A stretch of DNA of 64,000 nucleotides from Cacajao melanocephalus. Its lineage: Eukaryota > Chordata > Mammalia > Primates > Pitheciidae. The stretch is from the NCBI GenBank assembly GCA_963573385.1, contig CAUYLG010027018.1:62001-126000 (forward strand). The letters are read 5' to 3'. Positions 63,254 through 64,000 of this stretch are shown here, in pieces (within the stretch, counting starts at the first letter, position 1; every line of letters starts with the position of its first letter). Position numbers and translations under genes: made by a program. A model generated the notes under the pieces. That model worked only from the letters and a program-made list of their open reading frames with translations, was not told the DNA's origin and made no database searches.

Positions 63254-63552
63254 GAACAACGTGGCTCACGCCTGTAATCCCAGCACTTTGGGAGGTCGGG
63301 GTTGTCAGGGAGGATGGATCACTTGAGGTCAGGAGTTTGAGACCAGTCTGGCCAACTTGGTAAAATATCATCTCTATTAAAAATACAAAAATTAGCCAGG
63401 TGTGGTGGTGGGCACGTGTAGTCCCAGCTACTCAGGAGGCTGAGCAGGAGAATTGCTTGAATTTGGGAGGCGGAGGTTGCAGAGAGTCGAGATCGCACCA
63501 CGGCATTCCAGCCTGGGCGACAGAGCAAGATGCCATCTCAAAAAAAAAAAAA
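63254..63552 (+). mobile_element. Alu SINE in RPL21 intron 5
   Basis: CTGAACAACGTGGCTCACGCC through GATGCCATCTCAAAAAAAAAAAA, with a small insertion (GGTTGTCAGGGA) in the left monomer. AATCTCTTTC occurs on both sides. Confidence 0.93.
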
Positions 63553-63588
63553 TCTCTTTCAAGGCTGAGTTTCTGAATCTTTCCCTGA

Positions 63589-64000
<412 letters not shown>

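Overview
This is nuclear DNA from a catarrhine primate, most likely human or another ape. Several dozen Alu SINEs (old J/S-like and a few Y-like), L1 pieces of several ages, MaLR LTRs, L2/MIR relics and hAT/Tigger fossils fill most of it. The only gene I can support is RPL21 (ribosomal protein eL21) on the + strand at the right-hand end. With its two intronic snoRNAs this fits the RPL21 locus, which I recall lies at human 13q12.2. The species and chromosome are inference; no alignment was run.

Layout. 1-22,750: gene-poor, Alu-dense, with decayed L1, L2, MIR and a Tigger-like element, and a long pyrimidine tract and a long purine tract near 8.8-10.0 kb. 22,750-25,200: an antisense MLT1-type LTR, then a decayed ERVL pol (integrase) relic followed by an LTR. 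25,200-29,070: L2, Alus and a MaLR LTR. 29,070-35,010: an old L1 split by Alus and by a younger L1, itself split by two Alus and a third L1 piece. 37,300-40,530: an antisense L1 carrying an LTR and three Alus. 40,500-57,950: L2, MER2, an hAT-Charlie-like element, MER5, MIR, L1 and MaLR fossils, separated by the least repetitive stretches of the window. 58,000-64,000: a CpG-rich promoter and RPL21.

RPL21 layout: non-coding TOP/YY1 exon 1 ending at 58441; coding exons 60666-60732 (CDS part), 61062-61123, 61931-62043 and one starting at 62571. SNORD102 lies in intron 3 and SNORA27 in intron 4, so one transcript would supply a 60S subunit protein and two rRNA-modification guides.

Most notable observation: the last visible coding exon does not look like a normal exon 5. 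From about 62686 it runs without an intron through what should be a later exon, a stop codon, an AATAAA and 16 A residues, and then meets a good splice donor (AAAG/GTAAGC). This is the 3' end of a processed RPL21 copy fused into the intron-bearing gene. Its tail carries seven amino-acid differences from the human protein as I remember it, while the first 119 residues carry none. Other structures worth checking are two short templated insertions inside Alus, a perfect 16-bp hairpin, a four-copy 55-bp tandem repeat built across an LTR/L1/Alu junction, and several nested-insertion stacks. Nearly all other open reading frames are antisense or sense Alu/L1 translations or chance frames and are not annotated as genes.
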